A stretch of DNA of 32,451 nt from Aquificaceae bacterium. GTDB lineage: Bacteria; Aquificota; Aquificia; Aquificales; Aquificaceae. Under the pieces are notes generated by a model, which ran no database searches, was not told where the DNA came from, and worked only from the letters and a program-made list of their open reading frames with translations. Positions 30,316 through 32,451 of this stretch are shown piece after piece (within the stretch, counting starts at the first letter, position 1; each line of letters begins with the position of its first letter). The stretch lies in assembly GCA_025057455.1 (NCBI GenBank), contig JANWWY010000016.1:1-32451 (forward strand). The letters run 5' to 3'. Position numbers and translations under genes: made by a program.

Positions 30316-32187
30316 ATGTTGAACTTTGTATATGTCCTCGTTCTTCTTTTAGGCTTTTCTTTGGCTGACGAAGTAAAGGTGCTAACCAAGGACGGAAAAG
30401 TTAAGGTGGTTAAAGAAAATACCTTATTCCAGCTCAAGTCCCAAGTCCTATACTGGGAAAAGCCTAAACCTCTCAAGCTTTACGATAGCATACTCAGAGG
30501 ATACTCTATAGGATTTCACATAACATCCCCTACCACCTTGAGCATACCCGTACAGCAGGGTCAGATTATAGACCTTTTTGATATAAACGCCAACGCCACA
30601 ACATCAGGGCAATGTAGCATTACAGCAAGCACAACAGAGGGAGGGAGGAGACTTAGCTGTGGCGCCGGAAGTTTAACAATCAACCTATCCTCAAGCAACG
30701 GTAGGTTGATACTGTCATCTTACACTCATCCGCTGAGTCTACTGCCAAACTCTTACTACTTGGGAACCGGTGCGAGCCTGAGCGGTAGGACGGGAAGGGG
30801 CGTGTACGTGGCGGTGGTGGACTCGGGCATAGACCTTTGCCATCCACTTTTTAGGGATAGAGTGGCCTTCTTCTATGATGCGGTTGCAGGCAGAGAAATG
30901 GACAAAAACGCAATAAGGGAAGCAGTTAGCAGTGGACAATGCGACCAGGATTTTGGAGGTCATGGCACTGCGGTGGCTGGCGTGGTAGCAAGCATAGCCC
31001 CAGAAGCGGAACTAATAGTAGTAAGAGTGGTAGCCAGCAACGAAGAAGTCACAGATACTTCAGTAATAAGGGCAATAGAATACCTAAAGAACAAAAGAAG
31101 AACGACCGGAAGACCTATGGTCATTAACCTATCCCTTGGAAACAATTATGGTCCTGGTGATGGCACAAGCCTTTTAAACTTAGCCATAGAACAAGCTCTG
31201 AGTAGCGGTATGTTGGTGGTGGCATCAGCCGGCAACGAGGGGGACAAGCCAGTAAGGGGCGTAATAGAAAACGCAACTTCCGCAAATGTCCAATTAAACC
31301 TTTCAGGCGGTATACCCATAGAGGTTTGGTACGGTAGAAGCTCTGCCTACGAAATAAAGCTCTGCGACAGCTTTGGAAGATGCGCAATTTCAACCACAGA
31401 AAGCTACACATCCACGCTACCGTGTGTTTCTCAAATTCAACGCGCTCTATATCCACCCAACGGGAAGTATGTGGTAGACATAGACCACAATTGCAATGGG
31501 ATATACAACCTTAGAATACAGCTCATATCGGGCCAGCCATCCAGAGCGGACTTGTTCGCAGGACTTACACCCAATGCTTTCATGAACTACACGGTACCAG
31601 ACGGTAAGGGTGGATATCTCTACACTATTGCAAACCCGGCGGACGGTAGAGGGGTTATAGCGGTAGGCTCCTTTACTTCAAGACCTCTCACTCCAAACTC
31701 AAAAGCCTTCACAGATCTTGGACTCTTGGCCTACTTTTCCTCAAGGGGTCCAACAGTAGATGGAAGGATAAAGCCAGACATAACCGCAGGTGGATATTAT
31801 GTATATACTGCGGTGGAGGGTTCGGGCTACGGATACATAGCGGGCACATCCTTTTCCGCACCAGTGGTTGCGGGGATGTTATCCCTGTTGTTAGAAGCAA
31901 ACCCAAACTTAGATGTTTACGAAGCAAGAAACTTGCTGTGCAGAATGGCCATCAGAGATTCGGCGGTAGGAGATATCCCTAATAACTTTTTCGGTTGTGG
32001 TAAAGCTCACATGGCTGACATAAGCACAGTTCAACAGCCTCCAGCACAACAAGAAAGTGGTGGCGGTGGAGGTTGCCAAGTAGGTGGACCAGCATATGCG
32101 TGGACCTACGCCTTAGTATTGGTTTTTGTCCTTTTAAGAAGGTTAACAAACCTTAAGGGAGATGGAAAAGGTAGACATATTAGTTAA
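30316..32187 (+). CDS. secreted subtilisin-family (S8) serine protease with C-terminal sorting tag
   Basis: A 623-residue protease. Residues 1-17 are a signal peptide (LNFVYVLVLLLGFSLAD). An N-terminal pro-like beta-rich region runs to about 150. The catalytic triad is Asp169 (VDSGID), His216 (GGHGTAVAG) and Ser512 (GTSFSAPVVAG), with oxyanion Asn307 (SAGNEG), so it should be active. About 200 residues separate Asn307 and Ser512, far more than in subtilisin, because a beta-rich domain with several Cys is inserted (about 325-450). The tail is the odd part: a Gln/Pro linker, five Gly, Cys587, a membrane helix (593-607), Arg608-Arg609 and about 14 more residues. The gene is divergent from the type II secretion operon and overlaps the next gene by 26 bases. 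Substrates are unknown. Confidence 0.93.
   Translation: MLNFVYVLVLLLGFSLADEVKVLTKDGKVKVVKENTLFQLKSQVLYWEKPKPLKLYDSILRGYSIGFHITSPTTLSIPVQQGQIIDLFDINANATTSGQCSITASTTEGGRRLSCGAGSLTINLSSSNGRLILSSYTHPLSLLPNSYYLGTGASLSGRTGRGVYVAVVDSGIDLCHPLFRDRVAFFYDAVAGREMDKNAIREAVSSGQCDQDFGGHGTAVAGVVASIAPEAELIVVRVVASNEEVTDTSVIRAIEYLKNKRRTTGRPMVINLSLGNNYGPGDGTSLLNLAIEQALSSGMLVVASAGNEGDKPVRGVIENATSANVQLNLSGGIPIEVWYGRSSAYEIKLCDSFGRCAISTTESYTSTLPCVSQIQRALYPPNGKYVVDIDHNCNGIYNLRIQLISGQPSRADLFAGLTPNAFMNYTVPDGKGGYLYTIANPADGRGVIAVGSFTSRPLTPNSKAFTDLGLLAYFSSRGPTVDGRIKPDITAGGYYVYTAVEGSGYGYIAGTSFSAPVVAGMLSLLLEANPNLDVYEARNLLCRMAIRDSAVGDIPNNFFGCGKAHMADISTVQQPPAQQESGGGGGCQVGGPAYAWTYALVLVFVLLRRLTNLKGDGKGRHIS
32059..32142 (+). other. 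coding segment for a Gly5-Cys/transmembrane/Arg-Arg C-terminal tag
   Basis: Codons 582-609 of the S8 protease encode GGGGG-C-QVGGPA, a 15-residue hydrophobic helix and RR. This is the layout of three-part C-terminal sorting tags with a single Cys (MYXO-CTERM, Synergist-CTERM, JDVT-CTERM kinds, from memory), which CPBP-type proteases are thought to cleave. It does not match PEP-CTERM or LPXTG. I cannot say which class, if any, it belongs to. Confidence 0.6.
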
Positions 32188-32451
32188 TGCCACCTTTATT
32201 CATGAGAAGCCTACGGGTCTTGGTGTATACACTAGGGAACTAACTGAAACCCTTATCGCAAGAGGAAGGGGCGTAAAAGCGATAGCACCGGAGTTTTACT
32301 GTAGAGAAAACCCTCAAATACCGACCATAAAAGCACCAAACTTTATCGCACCGGGAAAAGGTTTTATTAATAACGTAAGTAGGATAATTTGGCTTCAATT
32401 CAAACTATCTAAAATTCTAAAAAAGTATGGACAGATTGCGCTTTTTTCAAC
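32162..32451 (+). CDS. glycosyltransferase, GT4-like N-terminus (partial, runs off the window)
   Basis: An open frame from ATG 32162 continues to the window end (96 complete codons). The opening EKVDILVNATFIHEKPTGLGVYTRELTETL has the loop and helix typical of the acceptor-binding domain of GT-B family 4 enzymes (G-[IL]-G-x-Y-x-x-x-L). The following IARGRGVKAIAPEFY and IWLQFKLSKILKKYG fit the same fold. The donor-binding domain with the EX7E motif is outside the window. It would add sugars to a lipid-linked glycan, LPS or glycoprotein. The ATG lies inside the last codons of the protease gene, so translation is coupled. It has an AAGGGAG immediately before the ATG, closer than ideal. Confidence 0.82.
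   Translation, partial: MEKVDILVNATFIHEKPTGLGVYTRELTETLIARGRGVKAIAPEFYCRENPQIPTIKAPNFIAPGKGFINNVSRIIWLQFKLSKILKKYGQIALFS

Noticed and set aside
1-32451. CRISPR array, insertion sequence, prophage or toxin-antitoxin system
   Set aside because: No regularly spaced repeats, transposase or integrase motifs, or paired small toxin/antitoxin genes were seen on reading both strands.

Overview
The window looks like chromosomal DNA from a thermophilic bacterium of the Aquificales (Hydrogenobacter/Thermocrinis/Aquifex-like). This is inferred from protein style and gene content, not from a search. Signs are: a carbamoyl-phosphate synthase large subunit present as a separate C-terminal half gene (a known Aquifex arrangement), a THEP1-type thermophile NTPase, a short HisZ, a divergent MetK, Lys/Glu/Arg-rich proteins, Arg codons that are mostly AGG/AGA and Ile codons often ATA, and very tight packing with many ATGA or TGAATG junctions. 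No CRISPR array, insertion sequence or prophage is visible, and no stretch over about 200 bases lacks a gene.

Layout. (1) 1-4806, plus strand: 3' end of an unidentified gene, a small membrane protein, a peroxiredoxin, a Cu(I) P-type ATPase, rpsP-khpA behind a clear sigma-70 promoter, and metK. (2) 4789-7252, minus strand: a tRNA-Arg(CCT) with its own promoter, followed with almost no gaps by a macrodomain protein, pabB and hisZ. (3) 7384-25334, plus strand: pheT, a 6S RNA, 5-formyl-THF cyclo-ligase, rny, mutS, carB2, THEP1, a Lys-rich secreted mini-protein with its own strong promoter, a LOG-family protein, sbcD-sbcC, an active/inactive pair of exported M16 proteases and a small helical protein. 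(4) 25306-30273, minus strand: a type II secretion operon gspE-gspL-gspM-gspK that runs into a CPBP glutamic-type intramembrane protease and ends in a FliA-like sigma factor. (5) 30316-32451, plus strand, divergent from gspE: a secreted subtilisin-family protease with a C-terminal Gly5-Cys/transmembrane/Arg-Arg tag, overlapping a glycosyltransferase cut by the window end.

The most interesting hypothesis is in regions 4 and 5. A secretion ATPase and inner-membrane platform, an intramembrane protease of the family that includes C-terminal sorting proteases (myxosortase-like), and a protease carrying a matching lone-Cys C-terminal tag lie in one divergent cluster. Together they could form an Aquificales system that exports, cleaves and perhaps lipid-anchors proteins at the cell surface. 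The FliA-like sigma factor in the same operon raises the question of what regulates it.

Other points worth a look: candidate leaderless starts at several operon heads (copA, metK, pheT, gspE), a hairpin that occludes the ribosome binding site of the gene after 6S RNA, a tRNA placed 9 bases before a protein start, and an internal start inside the signal peptide of an M16 protease. All functional statements rest on motif reading by eye.
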